In this document: positions 10,721 to 23,204 of the stretch, piece by piece
Position numbering within the stretch: position 1 is the stretch's first letter
Layout: every line of letters begins with the position of its first letter
DNA from: Protea cynaroides
Taxonomy: Eukaryota; Streptophyta; Magnoliopsida; Proteales; Proteaceae
Direction of reading: 5' to 3'
Length of the DNA: 64,000 bases
Assembly: GCA_028583415.1 (NCBI GenBank)
Contig: CM053267.1
Location: 54,884,914 to 54,948,913 of the forward strand
Program-made: the position numbers and the translations under genes
The notes under the pieces: model-generated
Seen by the model: the letters and a program-made list of their open reading frames with translations, nothing else
What the model was told of the DNA's origin: nothing
The model's database searches: none

Positions 10721-11340
10721 CTGCTCTGCTTCCTCTTCTTCTTCTTCTTCTTCTTCTTCTTTTTCATCTTCTCGGCTATTGCTCCCTTCTTCTCTAAGTC
10801 TCTCTTTCTTTAAATTTTTTTCGATTTCAGTTCCTTTCCGGTTCCCTTTCTTCCTCTCTGATCATTCTCCCCGATTTCCCTCTCTCTCTCCTTCTCTCTC
10901 TCTCGGCCAGTCCGTCTCTCTCCCTTTTCAGATCTCTCTCATATCTCTCCCATTGATTTTCCAGTCCGTCTCTCTCCCTTCTCATTTTTTTTTTTTCAAT
11001 TCTTCTCCTTTCCTCCTAAACTTTCTTCCCTTTTGATTGATTTTTTTTTCTTTTAATCCCCTTTATTTCTTTTTATTTTTTATTTTTTTTTCTTTCACCA
11101 AAACCCCAACGATCTGCCTCTCTTCTTTCCATATTCTTCCCTCCGTCTTTCTTTATTTTCTTCTCCATCGGATTTTCCCAACTTCTTTCCCAGCTTCTCA
11201 ATTTTTTTTTTTTTCTTTTAGAGTCCACCGACTCTTCTCCTTCTCCGTGCTGTCTCTCCCTCAATAATCTTCTCTCCTCAAATCCCTAGTTCCCTTCTTT
11301 TTATTTCTTTTTCTTTCCTCTCTTATAAATCGATCCTCAA
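10721..11340 (+). repeat. Polypyrimidine tract
   Basis: About 600 bp of almost pure C and T on the plus strand. It begins with (CTT)n at 10732-10762 and includes two copies of ccagtccgtctctctccctt at about 10910 and 10962. A TATA-like cttataaatcg follows at about 11322. The composition resembles the leader of plant genes or LTRs. The Ser/Phe-rich ORFs across it are compositional. Confidence 0.55.
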
Positions 11341-12050
11341 CCCTCTTTTATGTCTCACGTCATAAAAGATTGAGTTAACTGGTTAAACTAATATGGGTTG
11401 GGTTGGGTCAAGATTGATTTTTCTCTTTCTATCATTTCATGGACTATTTCAAATGTCATTCAGCATAGAATCTTTTGATGGCATATGCCTCAAATTTTCT
11501 ACGTTCACTCTATAGAACACTAAAAATGAGAAATACTAGAGCTTGAATCACCTCATCCGGATGTAGGATAACCAAGATATGAAAGAATGAAAATTTTATC
11601 AATAATCCTTCATGAAAGCTTGTATGGGACTCACTGGTGGCCTCTGTCCTGGATTCTTTACATCCATTTTGAAGAGGACTGAGAATGAAACACAATGGCG
11701 TTGAAATCATCTGATTTGAACATCGGATGATCAAGATATGATGATTTTGAAGTTCGATCAATCCAACTTACGATAATTTACATGAAATCTCTTGGGATTT
11801 TAATATTATTTTCAGAAAACTCTATTGTACGTATTATCCGATTAAAATGACTATATCTTTTCTATCTGATATAGGAATTGAGCAATTCTAGTCTCTTTAC
11901 AAAATTCTTTGACCTATGCATCCATGCAGAGTATAGCCCACGACTTTTTTGTGGGACCCAGTGAAAACTATTGTGGTCGTAGTAAAAAAATCCAAATTTT
12001 CACTCATCTATTTTCCTTTGTTGTCTACACACCAAGAAGACTCTGCTTAG
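11341..12050. other. Stretch with no recognised gene
   Basis: I see no ORF with family features, no tRNA and no clear element ends. Confidence 0.4.
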
Positions 12051-12353
12051 TTAGGGATGGAAAAAATGGGATACTTACAGTATTGAAATTGAATTGAACC
12101 ATTTAAATTGAAACTGTAAAATTGATTATTAAATGGTTTGATACTGGTTTTAAAAAAAAAATGGTTCGATTTTGGTTTAAAAATGAAACCATTTAAATCA
12201 ACTATTTGGATCACTAACACTGATTAAATTTTTATTTTAATCCCTTAATACTAATTATCTATATTTATAGATATAAATTTTATTTTAATATTTTCTACAT
12301 GATATACTTTTAAATTATAAATTCATTTTCATATAGGATTAAAATTATTTTAA

Positions 12354-13290
12354 GGTAAATTTTCATGGACCTTTCCTTTGTGATGCCGGTTTTGTGATGC
12401 CGGAAAGATATAAAAGCACCCTTTATATTAAAAATATACACTAGCCTCCCATAAAATAGACAATGTTAGAGGTGACTATTAAATGAATGTAAAATGACTA
12501 ATGTACCTTTTTCTAGCCCCTGCAACCCCCATTTCTATCTCTCCCTACCTACCAACGCCAGCCATCCCTGCAACTCCGAACTCCATCTCCCGCGCTTCCC
12601 TGCAACCTACAACCATGTTTTCCAAACCCCCATCCCCTACAACCTGCAACCACATTCTCCAAACCCACGTCCCCTGCAACCTGCAACCACCTTCTCCAAA
12701 CCCTCGTCCCCTGCAACCTGCAATCACATCCTCCTAACCCCACCCCTACACCTGCAAACCCCCACCTCATCTCTCCATCCCTGCTTGCTATCTCCAACCC
12801 CCAACCCTCTACCCCAAGGAGTACATCCAAAACCCCACCTTTACCTTCCATTGCTCTATCCCTGACTGCAATTGGCAATAGCAGCCATGCCGTGTTGTCC
12901 TACACCATGACCGCTCCTTCCTTCTCCACCAAAAGAAGCCATGCCTTTTGCTTTATTAAAAATGTTTTTTTTTTCTATTGATGGATTTATTTATAGGGTT
13001 ACTAAACAAATGGGTTTATTTTGGAGGTTGTCAATTGCAAAGTGGAGAGTGGGCATAAAATAATAATTTGACACTTTAAGTACAGGTAATTCTGTCATTG
13101 AAAAAAATTCCTCAAAAATTCCTCACCTTGCACGTATGTTTTGACGAAAGATAACTAACAGAATGGGACTAAGTGTTATAGGTAGTATATTACAAGGGAT
13201 ATTCATTAGAATGACTCTAGATGGGGGTTGCATTTTGTCTAGGTTGCATTTTGTCTTTCAAGCATTACAGGAGGTCTATGAAAATTTTCT
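12354..13290. mobile_element. Non-autonomous Mutator-like element with 9-bp TSD
   Basis: Terminal inverted repeats read ggtaaattttcatggacct at the left and, on the opposite strand, agaaaattttcatagacct at the right. A perfect 9-bp TSD, ttattttaa, lies at 12345-12353 and 13291-13299. TSDs of 9 bp are typical of Mutator-like elements. No transposase is present. The 937-bp interior includes a C-rich minisatellite (12600-12735) and a pyrimidine-rich ORF without recognisable domains. Whether the interior was captured from a host gene cannot be decided without a search. Confidence 0.75.
12600..12735 (+). repeat. About 38-bp C-rich minisatellite inside the MULE
   Basis: Three to four copies of a unit containing cccctgcaacctgcaaccac then cttctccaaaccc. 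Overlapping long ORFs on both strands here follow from this repetition. Confidence 0.7.
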
Positions 13291-13510
13291 TTATTTTAAT
13301 GTTTTCCTTAATTACCTCTATTTTGTTCCTAACTCCCTTCCTCTCCTTCCCAATAAAAATTTAAAAATCAAAACTGATTAATAATCGATTTTGGTAAGTA
13401 TTTCGAAACCATTTAATAAATAGTTTGGTTTTGGTTTTACTCATTACACATCGAACTAAAACAGAACATCTCCGTTAAACTAAAACATACCATTTAACAC
13501 CCTTAAATTG

Positions 13511-14345
13511 AGCTATCACTGAATCCTCTCACCATCCATCTCTTTAGTGTAACTGTCTTCTCTTATATATCTGCTCACATAATCCTAGGCACAAATCCCA
13601 TGCACATGTAGATACTAACATAAGCATAGTCATAAAAGTAAATCCAGCCCAAGTTTATATTGTAACTAACACATGTTAAACAAATCCATAATCATATATT
13701 CGTAATCATAAGAGAGATTTTAGCCATTGATTATACTTATATCCTCTTACAGATTAAAATAACATACAACGATTAAGAAATTTTCATTTTTTAATTTTAT
13801 ATGGGATTAGCTTAGACTTTTTCCTTGAAAATCCACTACTTATTCATGGCTACTGTCCCTACCTCCCCCACCACACCACTCCCAGCACCTATTCTGATAT
13901 ACAAGAGGAATTCTGGTATTTGAAATGAATTGTGAGAGATTTTTGCGAGATCCAATGGGCCAGCACCGGATCGATGTCAAAATAGAATATTTCGAATATA
14001 AAACATTATCTACTCTGCTTTATTCTTTTTTTCATGAATAACCATCCCACTCACCCTCAATCTCTCTCTCTCAAAATTTTTTGCTTTCAGATTGTATTTG
14101 GATGTATAGAAAAGAAAAAAAAAATTTCTACGGTTTTCTTGTCCCTCGAGTTTTCTCGAAATTTGGAATGCCATCCACCGATAGAAGATTCTGCAATTTT
14201 GAAATTGCCTTGGAATTGCAATTCAATTACAATAAATCCTTCGACTTAATAGAAGCACAAAGCAGTATAACTAGATTTGGTAGTCTGGCGATGGTGAAAG
14301 AGTCAATTGATTTGCTGGTGATAGAGTTGAAGGTACCATCCTAGA
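13511..14345 (-). repeat. TNL-flank repeat B, copy 1
   Basis: Aligns with about 59290-59860, about 37740-38250 and in part 31490-31700. Shared landmarks are gtgtttggatgtatagaaaa-type sequence, aatctctctctcaaaattt, and a right end reading gttgaaggtaccatc. All other copies lie in the TNL-flanking regions, so this marks either a piece of that cluster or a mobile component of it. No coding function. It ends where the truncated Copia begins. Confidence 0.65.
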
Positions 14346-14371
14346 GTAGTGCATTTTCGTTGCCACTTATT

Positions 14372-16840
14372 GTTGATGCAAAAATAAAACTCTTTCATAC
14401 TGATAATGAACAAGAATTTTTATCTTCTTCTGTTCAGTCCCTCTTTCACTCCCTTGGCATTATTCATCATCTCACTTGCGTTTACACACCATAACAAAAT
14501 GGTGTGGTTGAGCGTAAACACAGACATTTATTTCAAATGGCTAGAACCTTAAGGGTTCAGTCTCATCTTCCTTTACAGTTTTGGGCTGATTGTGTATTTA
14601 GAGCTTGCTATATCATCAATAGAATTCCATCTCGGGTGTTATCTAGAAAATCACCATATGAGTTGTTTTTTGGTAAACCACCCTGTGTTACAGTTTATTC
14701 CGCTAATTTGGTTGTCTTTGTTATGCTAGAAATACATCTGTTCAAAGGCATAAATTCTCTCCAAGGTCATCTCCATGTGTTTTTGTTGGGTATCCTACCA
14801 ATGTTAAAGGGTATCATGTCTACAATCTCACTACTAATTCTTAATTCATTAGTCGAGATGTTATGTTTCATGAGAATATTTTTCCGTACCAATCTTTTTC
14901 TTTTTTTACCTTCTGATAACTCATTCAATGTTGCTATTCCTCATCCTGTTCTACCTTATATGTCTGTGTCGTCTGATTCCTTCACTAAGATTACTACTGG
15001 TTCTATTCCAATGGATATCAACATGTCCTCATCATCTTCCGAACAGCTCTTCCACCAGTCCATCTCTTCCTCAACCCCTAAACAGTCCTCCTTTTGATGA
15101 TAACACAACCAATTCCTCATCTGTTCTTCCTCTTCGCCGCTCGACCTGACCTCGTCATCCCTCTTCTCTACTTAAAGATTTTGTTTGCACTTCGGTTGCC
15201 CTCCAACCAGCCTCTATCACTACTTCGGTTGACACAAGTAAGTCCTTCTATCCCATTCAATCAATGTTTTCTTTTCATTCTAATGTGGATTACAAGACCT
15301 TGCTTACTTCCCTATGGGTTCAACCCGAACCTTATTCTTATTCTCAAGCTAAAAATAACCCCTTGTGGCAATTGGCTATGAATGACGAAATGAAGGCTTT
15401 TGCTTGATAACAACACTTGGACTGTGGTTCAATTACCATTGGGAAAATCAACCATAGGGTGTAAATGAATTTTTAAAATCAAGCATCATGCTGATGGTAC
15501 CATTGAAAGATACAAAGCCCGGTTAGTGGCTAAAGGGTTTACCCAACTACAAGGGTTTGATTACTATGAAACGTTTGGTCCTGTTGCAAAACTGGTCACG
15601 GTCCATAGTCTTATAGTGGTTGCTACATATAATTAGTGACCCCTATATCAAATGGATGTCCAGAATGCGTTCTTGCATGGGGATTTGGATGAAGAAGTGT
15701 ATATGACTCCTCCTGTGTATACTGTTAATGGGCTTCCTCTATCACCTGGCCTAGTGTGTAAACTACGGAAGTCCTTATGGGCTCAAGCAAATCCCTCGGC
15801 AGTGGAATATCAAATTTGTTGATGCCTTACGTCCTATGGGATTTCATCAGTCATTAGCAGACACCTCACTGTTTACATTTCATAGTGGGCCTATTCATAC
15901 ATTCATCTTATTATATGTACATGACATAATTATTACAGGCTCAGAACAAGCCCATATTGACTCCACTAAAGCCCAGCTCCAGAAATGTTTACAAATTAAG
16001 GACCTGGGATATTTCTGGGTATTGAGATTATTAGACACTCCAAATGGGCTTCATCTTGCACAACAAAAATATGCTTTGGATGTGTTAACAGATTCTGGGC
16101 TCCTTGGTAGCAAGCCCAGTGTGATACCCATGGAGCAAAATTTGAGGCTTGATAATACAACGGGAGAACTGCTATCGGACCTGGCTTCCTATAGACGCCT
16201 TATTGGCCGCCTTAACAGGCACAAATCAGTGCATAATATACTAAGTCAGTTTATGCATCAGCCGCCAGCTCCTCATTTACAAGATGCTCATTGGATCCTT
16301 CGCTACATTAAAGGGATGTTGTCACTTGGTATTCATGTCACCTCCTCTCCTAGCCCACTACTTTTTGGTTACTGTGATTCAGATGGGGCTAGCTGCCCCT
16401 TTACTTGACGGTCAACCACTTGTTATATAACTTTTTTTGGTGACTGTCTAATATCATGAAAAACCAAGAAACAATCCGTTGTTTCTCACTCTTCAGCTGA
16501 AGCCGAGTAACGGGCCCTTGCAACCATAACGTGTGAAAGGACTTGGCTAAAGTCCTTGTTTGCTGACTTGGCCATTCTTCATATATTTCCCATTCAAATA
16601 TATTATGACAATCAAGTGGCTTTACATATAACTGCTAATCCTATTTTTCATGAAAGAACAAAACACATTGAAGTTGATTGCCACTTCATCCTGAAAAAGA
16701 TCTATAATGGACTTATTCAAACCCATCATATTAGTTCTTCTTGTCAATGGGCTGATATATTGACAAAGGCCTTGGGCCAGACTTCCTTAAAGTTTCTTAT
16801 TGACAAGCTAGGCTTTCGACTCTCTCCTCTGCCCACTTGA
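14372..16840 (+). pseudogene. Copia-1 pol remnant (integrase, RT, RNase H)
   Basis: Integrase fragment at about 14385-14690, with a stop (TAA) where the family has glutamine, just before NGVVERK. RT follows at about 15440-16030 across several frameshifts. The catalytic YVDD box is changed to YVHD in LLYVHDIIITG (about 15912). RNase H and the C-terminal part lie at 15836-16840, with a stop in the EAE(Y)RAL region at about 16509. In life this polyprotein would make and insert cDNA copies; this copy cannot. A dead relic, not a host gene. Confidence 0.85.
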
Positions 16841-16847
16841 GGGGGGA

Positions 16848-17038
16848 TGTTAGAGAATATCACTCTCTTATGTCATATATCAACATTCTATTCTTCACCA
16901 ACATAGTGTAGTTTATTTAATTATTCATATGTATATAAATACATCAATTAACTCTATGCAAAGAGATATTGAATATACGAAATACATTGAGTTTCAAGAG
17001 CTGAGTTCTCTCTCTCTCTCTTCGCACTGTTCTTGACA
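16848..17038 (+). repeat. Copia-1 3' LTR
   Basis: It follows the polypurine tract gaggggggA and begins TGTTAGAGAATATC. A plausible end is TTCTTGACA at 17038 after a CT-rich segment. It is short (about 190 bp). The right boundary is tentative because the 5' LTR is missing. Confidence 0.6.
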
Positions 17039-17960
17039 TGGTCCAAACTCCAAAAATTTTTCTTTTCTCAAAAAAACCCTAGTCTTTTTTTATTCCAAAA
17101 TTCTAAAGTCTTTTTTTATTCTAAAAATCTCCAACCCCCCTCCCCATATGCTATCTTCCAAGAAGTATCCATGCAGTATGCAACTGATGCAACTCCATAA
17201 TAAAAAAATAGATAATCTTTTCAACTCTATCTTTCTCCAAACTCCAAAGTCTTTCTTTATTTTAAAAAATACAAAATCTTTTTTTTATTTTAAAATTCCA
17301 ATCTATTTTCATTCTAAAAAAATACGAAGTCTCTTTTTTGTTTTAAAATTCCAATCTATTTTTATTGTAAAAAAATCTCCCTCCCCAATTCTAGCCTCCC
17401 CCAATTTTCCAATAGAGTATTCATGCACTATTCATGGGTAATGAAAATGTTATGTTATAGATGGCAGAGTATACTGTGTGACGAGTTATTTGTTAAAATT
17501 ATGTTAAGTGTAGTACAATTACTCTATTAACCCACCAATTTATATAGGGTAAATTAATCATAGCCTCATTTATGTTAAAACAATGCTGCGACAATAAATA
17601 AACAGTTTATCTATGAAGGGTGTCAATTTGGGTTTGGAATAAAAAATTGTTCTAAAATCGAACCGCTAAAACTAGGTTGAGGTTCTTAGGGGATTTCAAA
17701 CCCCTTAGAAGATCAGTTCTAAACTTATCTTCCACATCCACAATGATATTGTTATATATTCATGTTTCCATGACGTGTCATGTCATAGGTTATTTGGTTT
17801 GGGAAAAGTCAGTACATGCTGTGGAGATATACTTCTATCTCTATCTCTCTTCCTTAAAATCTAAATCTTTTTCCATTCTTTTCTCTTGGTATTTTTTATA
17901 CTCTTATTTTTCCCGCTAACATATAAGGTTTCAATATGCTCTTACAAAATTGTAAGTCCA
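17039..17960. other. T-rich stretch with no recognised gene
   Basis: About 17080-17400 has several repeats of a word like ttttaaaattccaatctattttt. A gggtgtcaatttgggtttgg motif at about 17613 resembles one end of the AT-rich element family. No gene is seen. Confidence 0.4.
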
Positions 17961-18096
17961 CCTCCTTTTTTTTTTTTTTTTTTTTTTTTTTTTGAATTTT
18001 GTATTTCTACTTCGATGAAATCAGCAAATAAGCTATGTAAAGAGTAATTTGAAGTTAATGAAATCCCTTTTTGTAAGTAGTTTTTAATTTCAGTCG

Positions 18097-18151
<55 letters not shown>
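17961..18151 (-). repeat. TNL-flank repeat piece with poly-T and (TA)n
   Basis: A T tract lies at about 17968-17993 and a (TA)n microsatellite at 18099-18151. Between them, text such as gatgaaatcagcaaataa and tttttgtaagtagt matches the tail of the 687-bp units at 34623-37392 and a copy near 59180-59250. Confidence 0.6.
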
Positions 18152-18153
<2 letters not shown>

Positions 18154-18456
18154 ATTGTCATGATGGGTTTTGTAGTTTAACATTGTAATAGAAAGGGAGA
18201 GTTTCTCTTCATCATCAATACCAGAATATTTAATCACAGTTGCTTGTTGCGCCTACAAACTCAAGTTCTACTGCTGCTACATAATTTTTTACTTTTATAT
18301 CCCAGGTACGGTCTATTGCTTTCTAAAACTTTGGTCCTACCGCAGATTGGTTTAATTCACTATATTTTATTGTTTCTTCTACCAATTTGGTGAAATTATA
18401 AAATTAAAAATTATGGTTTAATTAGAGATATAGGTTCATCTTAAATTCTAGTTTAA

Positions 18457-19193
18457 GATTCCGTTTGATAACACTCAAATTCCTTACTTCTTAGTTCCGG
18501 AGCTAATCCGGAGTAAAATGACGATTGATAAATACGGTTCAAGTTTTGACTCCCATGGAGTGAACCGCTCCAAAAATGCCTTTGAGAGCTAAAAAACTGG
18601 AGCTAAAAAAACTTACTTCTCTTGCTCTGGAGCTATTACCACTACTGACTGCCATCACCATTACCACTAGCACTGCCCACCACCGTCGCCACCACCACCC
18701 ACCCACCACCTACCACCACTGCCACCACTGCCGCCACCACCACCACCACCACCACCACCTACCACTTACCACCGATGCCACCACCACCCTCCACCATCGC
18801 CGCTACCACCACCCACCACCTTCCACCATTACCGCCACCACCACTCGCCACCTTCCGCCATCACCGCCACCACCACCACCGTCGCCACCACCACCCACCC
18901 ATGCCACCACCTACCACCACTGCCATCACTGCCGTCACTCCCACCACCCACCAGCACTGTCGCCGCCACCACCCACCACCACCACCACCACTACCACCAC
19001 CCTTCCCCCCCTCCCACCGCCACTAACACCACCACCACCACCAAATAGCATTCTGGAAGCATAGTCTTTTGATTTTAGAGCAGCGTTATCAAACAACATT
19101 CTACTCTAAAAATCCTGACTCTAGAGAAGAAGTAGAAAATGACTCTGGACCAGAAGTAGCTCCATGAGAACTGGAATGTTATCAAACAGGGCC
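18457..19193. mobile_element. PIF/Harbinger-type MITE filled with CCA repeats (copy 1)
   Basis: Terminal inverted repeats share CGTTTGATAAC-type sequence (left gattccgtttgataac, right gttatcaaacagggcc). A 3-bp TSD, TAA, lies at 18454-18456 and 19194-19196, as expected for PIF/Harbinger elements. The interior is mostly a (CCA/CCG)n microsatellite (about 18640-19045). The long ORF across it is poly-His/Pro/Thr low complexity. The element at 55828-56662 has the same design. Confidence 0.75.
18640..19045 (+). repeat. (CCA)n imperfect microsatellite
   Basis: About 400 bp of imperfect ccaccaccg-type trinucleotide repeat within the MITE. It is open in more than one frame, which is why no CDS is called. 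Confidence 0.85.
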
Positions 19194-19196
19194 TAA

Positions 19197-20125
19197 GCAT
19201 TAGTTCTTGACATAGTGTGGACATCACCTTTTACGGTGAAATAAATTTGAAAAGATTTTTTTTCTTTAGGGTGCCCTTCGAATCATGAGAATTTGTTAAA
19301 GTTGATTAAGGAGTAAGGACCAAGTCCAACGACAGTGGTATATCTAACTCCAATGGTCTCAGGCCTCGAATCCATGATCAAAGTAATGGCCCAATGGCTC
19401 TGTAGACTTAAAAAAACCCAGGGATCTAAGGAAAATGAACCTATGGTTTATCCATGATGATGTAGGTAGTTAGCCAGTTACATGTAGGAGACCCATGATA
19501 ATGGACTCAAGTTGAGGTTGGAAGGATTGAATTTTGGTCATACTGGTGCGATTTAACTTATCACCGCCAAAAACTAAATTCTACAAAATTGATTCCATAA
19601 GCTGGTCTATTATTAATTCGAGGTTATTATTTATGAACCATAATCGAATTGATTATTATTCGATTTTTACTTTCTAAATTAAAACCAAATCAATTAACAA
19701 TCAATTTGTCGATTTTTTACCAGTTTAAATTAATCGGTTCATAAACGATTTATGGGGAATGAATAAATATACCATGACCTTGACAATCAACCCAATTTTT
19801 CTCCACCTCCTTCAGTGCTGGTGGAGAAAAACTTAGTTTTTATACAGGTCAAGGTCGTACTTAGGGCTGAAGATTTAAATGAATAATCGAAAATTTAAAT
19901 TCGATTCGAATCCGCATTCGTTTAAGAGAATTCGAATTCGAACAATCGGGTTGGATGCGAATTCGAAAAGCCAAATTCGAAGGTACAGGAGGATTCAGAT
20001 ATCACTCAAAAGACGTGAATATAATTCGCTCCGATCGATTTATATGAATTTATGTTATTAAGATAATTTATATATTTTTTACGTTTGCATAGGAAAAGGA
20101 AAGGGCAAATGGGGTCCATGGGATT
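19197..20125. other. Stretch with no recognised gene
   Basis: Words such as aattcgaattcg and attcgattttt are frequent from 19550 to 20060, resembling other AT-rich plant repeats. No supported ORF. Confidence 0.4.
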
Positions 20126-20134
20126 TTTAAAATA

Positions 20135-21738
20135 GAATAAATTTCGTTTACCCCCCCAAAATAGTTTCGAAACATCACCTACCATCTATACCTTTCAAAA
20201 AACATCAATTACCACCCAAATGTTTACCACCGTTAATCAAATAGATTCACTCCATTAAACAAATTCAGTTAGTTGCTGATGTCACCCAAAATTGATTTTA
20301 AAATAAACAATAATGCCCTTAAGGAAATGTTAAAAGACAATTTTACCCTCCTTCACTTAAGGAGGGTAAAACCCCAAATCTAAATCCTGTTTCTTCTTCT
20401 TCTCTAGATCTACCATTTCTTCTCTTCTTCGCCGACGACGATGCAAGCCTTTTCTTCCCCGACAATGGCGCAACGAAGCTTTGACCGGCAGCAATTTTCG
20501 TAAAACTAAAGTTCGTCTGCTCCTATTAGAGGCAAAAATCGTTTGAAAATCAGAAAAAGAAAATTCCTCTCAAAACTATTCGTCTACTCCTCTCTAGTGA
20601 TTAGGGCTGTGCTGTGTTGCAAGTTCTTCACGTTTTTATTCTAGCGGTCGGCAACATCTTGAATAAGGTATGTGATTTAGTTAATTTATGTCTTTAATTT
20701 GTATTGATGCTTATTGTTTCACTTTCTCTTCTTCTTCTCTGCGTCGATCTCTGCTACAATTTTTTTTTGAATGAGGATTTACTATGTCTTCTTCAGTTCT
20801 CCTCCTCTTTCTTCTTCTTTTTCTTCTTCTTCTTCTTCTTCTTCCTTGCTGCAAGCCTGCAAGTCCGAATGTTTTTTTTTCTTCCCTGCAACGCTCTGTT
20901 TTTTTTCCCCGATTGTGGAACTACTGCAAGTCCGAATTTTTTTTTTTCGATTTTGGACTGAGTTCTTCTTCTTCTTCTTCTCCGCTTTAAGTCCGAATGT
21001 TTATTTTTTTTCCTTCTCTGCAACGCTCTGTTTTTTTTTTTTTTTTTTTTTCATTTTTTCTTCCTATTGTGGACTGACTCTTTGCTGCAAGTGAGCAAGT
21101 CTGAATGTTTTTCTTTTTCCTCTCTCTATGTGGTTATTTTATTTGTGTATAATAACAAATAAGATCCGGTGAGTCACATGTTTGCGTAGTCATCAGATCG
21201 ATGAATAACAGTGGTGAAAGGAGGATGCCTGCAACGACGCTGATGATCGACCACAGAGGAAGAGACATGGATGGATCATCTAGTCATATAAGGAAGATTG
21301 GAATTTGTAAAGCTTTGCTTGCAATAAATTTCAGATCTAGACAGATTAGGAGACAAATTTCAGACAGGGACGGAAGGGTCTCTTTCATTCTTGGCTACTC
21401 TCGTGCTCTCATCTCTATTTTCCAATGGCAGAACCATTAACGACCAGTTTATTGAAAATGATAATTAAAAATTTCAACGATGAGAGGGAAGAGATGCCCT
21501 GAATACAATAGCTCAACGGGGAGAACGAAGAGAGAGGGATAGAGGAAAAGAAATAATAAGGTTATATTAGTAATTTTATTAGTTTTTTAAAATTTTTAAT
21601 TAAAAACGAAAAGGATAAAAACATTTAACAGTGATTTTAGTCTCTTCCATTAGTTACTTGGATGTAGTTGATGTTTTTTTAAAAGTGTGAGTGATAAATG
21701 ATGTTTCGTAACTATTATGGGGTAGGTGAAATTTATTC
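20135..21738. mobile_element. Non-autonomous Mutator-like element with 9-bp TSD
   Basis: The left end gaataaatttcgtttaccc matches the reverse complement of the right end (gaataaatttcacctacccc). Similarity continues for roughly 100 bp (gaaacatca, aaaaaacatcaa, accaccca). A perfect 9-bp TSD, tttaaaata, lies at 20126-20134 and 21739-21747. No transposase is visible. The interior has (CTT)n and poly-T tracts interspersed with repeated gcaagtccgaatg and ctgcaacgctctg words, and a 79-codon ORF at 21201-21440 of unknown meaning. It could be a carrier of captured host sequence. Confidence 0.8.
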
Positions 21739-21747
21739 TTTAAAATA

Positions 21748-22145
21748 GTTTGTCCTTTATCACGTTGCATGCTAGCAGCTTACATCTTTTCGTGGAATTC
21801 ATAAAACATAGCATACATTCATGGCCAACATAACATAACTCAAATCTCAACATAAATTCCTTTCATCTTGCATTCCGTGTCTATCATATGGCAGTCTAAC
21901 AATCAGTGCAACTAAGTAGCAAGTCATTACATCAGAAAAACAATAGCATGACACAACAGTGTAAACCACCAAACAAAGAGTAATTGTAATTCCTTTTACA
22001 TTTCTCTCTTTGAAGATCGATCTTTCATGATATGTTCGACACCAGTACATACATCAATCATGCAAGATATTAGGCTTTCTATACATATGCAATGCCTAGT
22101 GTATGAGGTGTAAAAATGTCTATTAAGGTCTTCATGGTCTTATAT
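21748..22145. other. Stretch with no recognised gene
   Basis: No ORF with family features and no clear repeat ends. Confidence 0.4.
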
Positions 22146-22149
22146 TAAT

Positions 22150-22357
22150 GTTCTATTTGTTTCAACATAAAATTTATCGTAAAATTTTACATGCAATCTT
22201 TTATATATAAAAAGAAATTTATATAGTGATCTCTACGGGGATGGAAAATGAACTTAATTTTTCTTTTACTTATCAGAAATAAATTTTAAAATATTTTTTA
22301 CATATAAAATATGACATGTAAAATTTTACCCTAAAATTTTTTGTTGAAACAAAGAGA
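22150..22357. mobile_element. Small MITE, inverted-repeat ended
   Basis: Left ttctatttgtttcaacata and right, reversed, ctctctttgtttcaacaaa form terminal inverted repeats that continue through aaaattttacatg. About 208 bp, AT-rich, non-coding. I could not fix a clean TSD, so the superfamily is left open (ends of this type are often hAT-like). Confidence 0.55.
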
Positions 22358-23204
22358 GCATATGGGGTTTAAACAGTATCTGATCAGAAGACTTAAAATC
22401 CTACTTTGGGTGTACGGATTGCTCTTTATCGGTCAACCGCTAGGGATTAATGCTTGCATCCGGTGGATGATCTCATGGTGTTTGGTTGGTTATCAATTAA
22501 TCATACGATTGATCGACCGTCATGGAAAATACCTGCATCCGGTGGCCGGTGGTAGGTTTCAGGGAGTTGGGGTGGTTACATCATACCCAGCTATACGCAA
22601 CTGAAATCAGAACATTCCACCTCTGGAAAACATCTCTGTTACTTAAGGTTTCAAACAGCATCATCTTCTTCCTAACTGATCCTACCATTTAAGGCACTCT
22701 CTGAAATTTCTCCTTTTCTTTTAAGATTCTAACATGCATGCAGGACTAAGGTAATCAAATGGCAAGTAAGTTATTTCCTTACCTTTTCTATGTATGATAC
22801 TGAAAATGATCTCCTTTCGCCCTCATACAGAAATTTCGAAATCTCTCTAATGGAGTTTCAATCTTTTTTTCTTGGTTCCTCTTTCCCAAGGGTATGAAAA
22901 TGCAGGGATTCTGATGGAGCTAGCCCTGGAGATTCTCTTCCTTGTAGCTCTTTTTCTCTCCTTCTCTCTTCTTTTCTCTCTATTTCTGGTTCTTCAGTTC
23001 TTCACAATGCAAGGAACTTCTGACGAACTCAGCATCTCCAATTGCTCCTTGCCTAGATTTAAATCCGATGTGTGAACTGATCATTATCCCTTGTGTGCCT
23101 AAAAATAAACCTAGTGAAATACAGTCATGCTTCCTAAGTACCCTCAAAAAGTGTAAAAAAACTACCCTTCACTTCATGGATTGATTTAATATCCAACACA
23201 ATCA
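22358..23204. other. Stretch with no recognised gene
   Basis: A 67-codon ORF at 22872-23075 would encode a Leu/Phe-rich hydrophobic segment, but it follows a ctt/ctc-rich composition and has no supporting signals. Confidence 0.4.

Larger units (their letters stand above)
12050..13510. mobile_element. AT-rich element split by a MULE
   Basis: About 12055-12345 and 13300-13505 are rich in aaccatttaaa, ggttttggttt and gattaataatcgatttt-type words. Their outer ends read agggatgga and aacaccctt, roughly inverted. The same word family recurs at 23205-23728 and near 17613. The two halves are separated by the MULE at 12354-13290. The ends and class are uncertain. Confidence 0.3.
14346..17038 (+). mobile_element. 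5'-truncated Copia retrotransposon (Copia-1)
   Basis: The 5' LTR, gag and protease are absent and the remnant begins within integrase. Integrase core (LFHTDNEQEF, then QNGVVERK), reverse transcriptase, RNase H, polypurine tract (16838-16847) and a 3' LTR (16848-17038) follow in Copia order. The gene is broken by stops and frameshifts. The left junction abuts repeat B at about 14345, so no TSD can be read. Confidence 0.8.

Noticed and set aside
10671..11267. Ser/Phe-rich plus-strand ORFs (121 and 76 codons)
   Set aside because: Direct translation of a polypyrimidine tract.
12494..12878. Overlapping long ORFs on both strands (123 and 109 codons)
   Set aside because: They follow a C-rich minisatellite within a MULE, with no domain and both strands open.
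18576..19064. 162-codon ORF rich in His, Pro and Thr
   Set aside because: It is the translation of a CCA/CCG microsatellite inside a MITE; other frames are equally open.
20704..21094. Several overlapping ORFs with poly-Phe and poly-Ser
   Set aside because: Caused by (CTT)n and poly-T tracts in a MULE interior.
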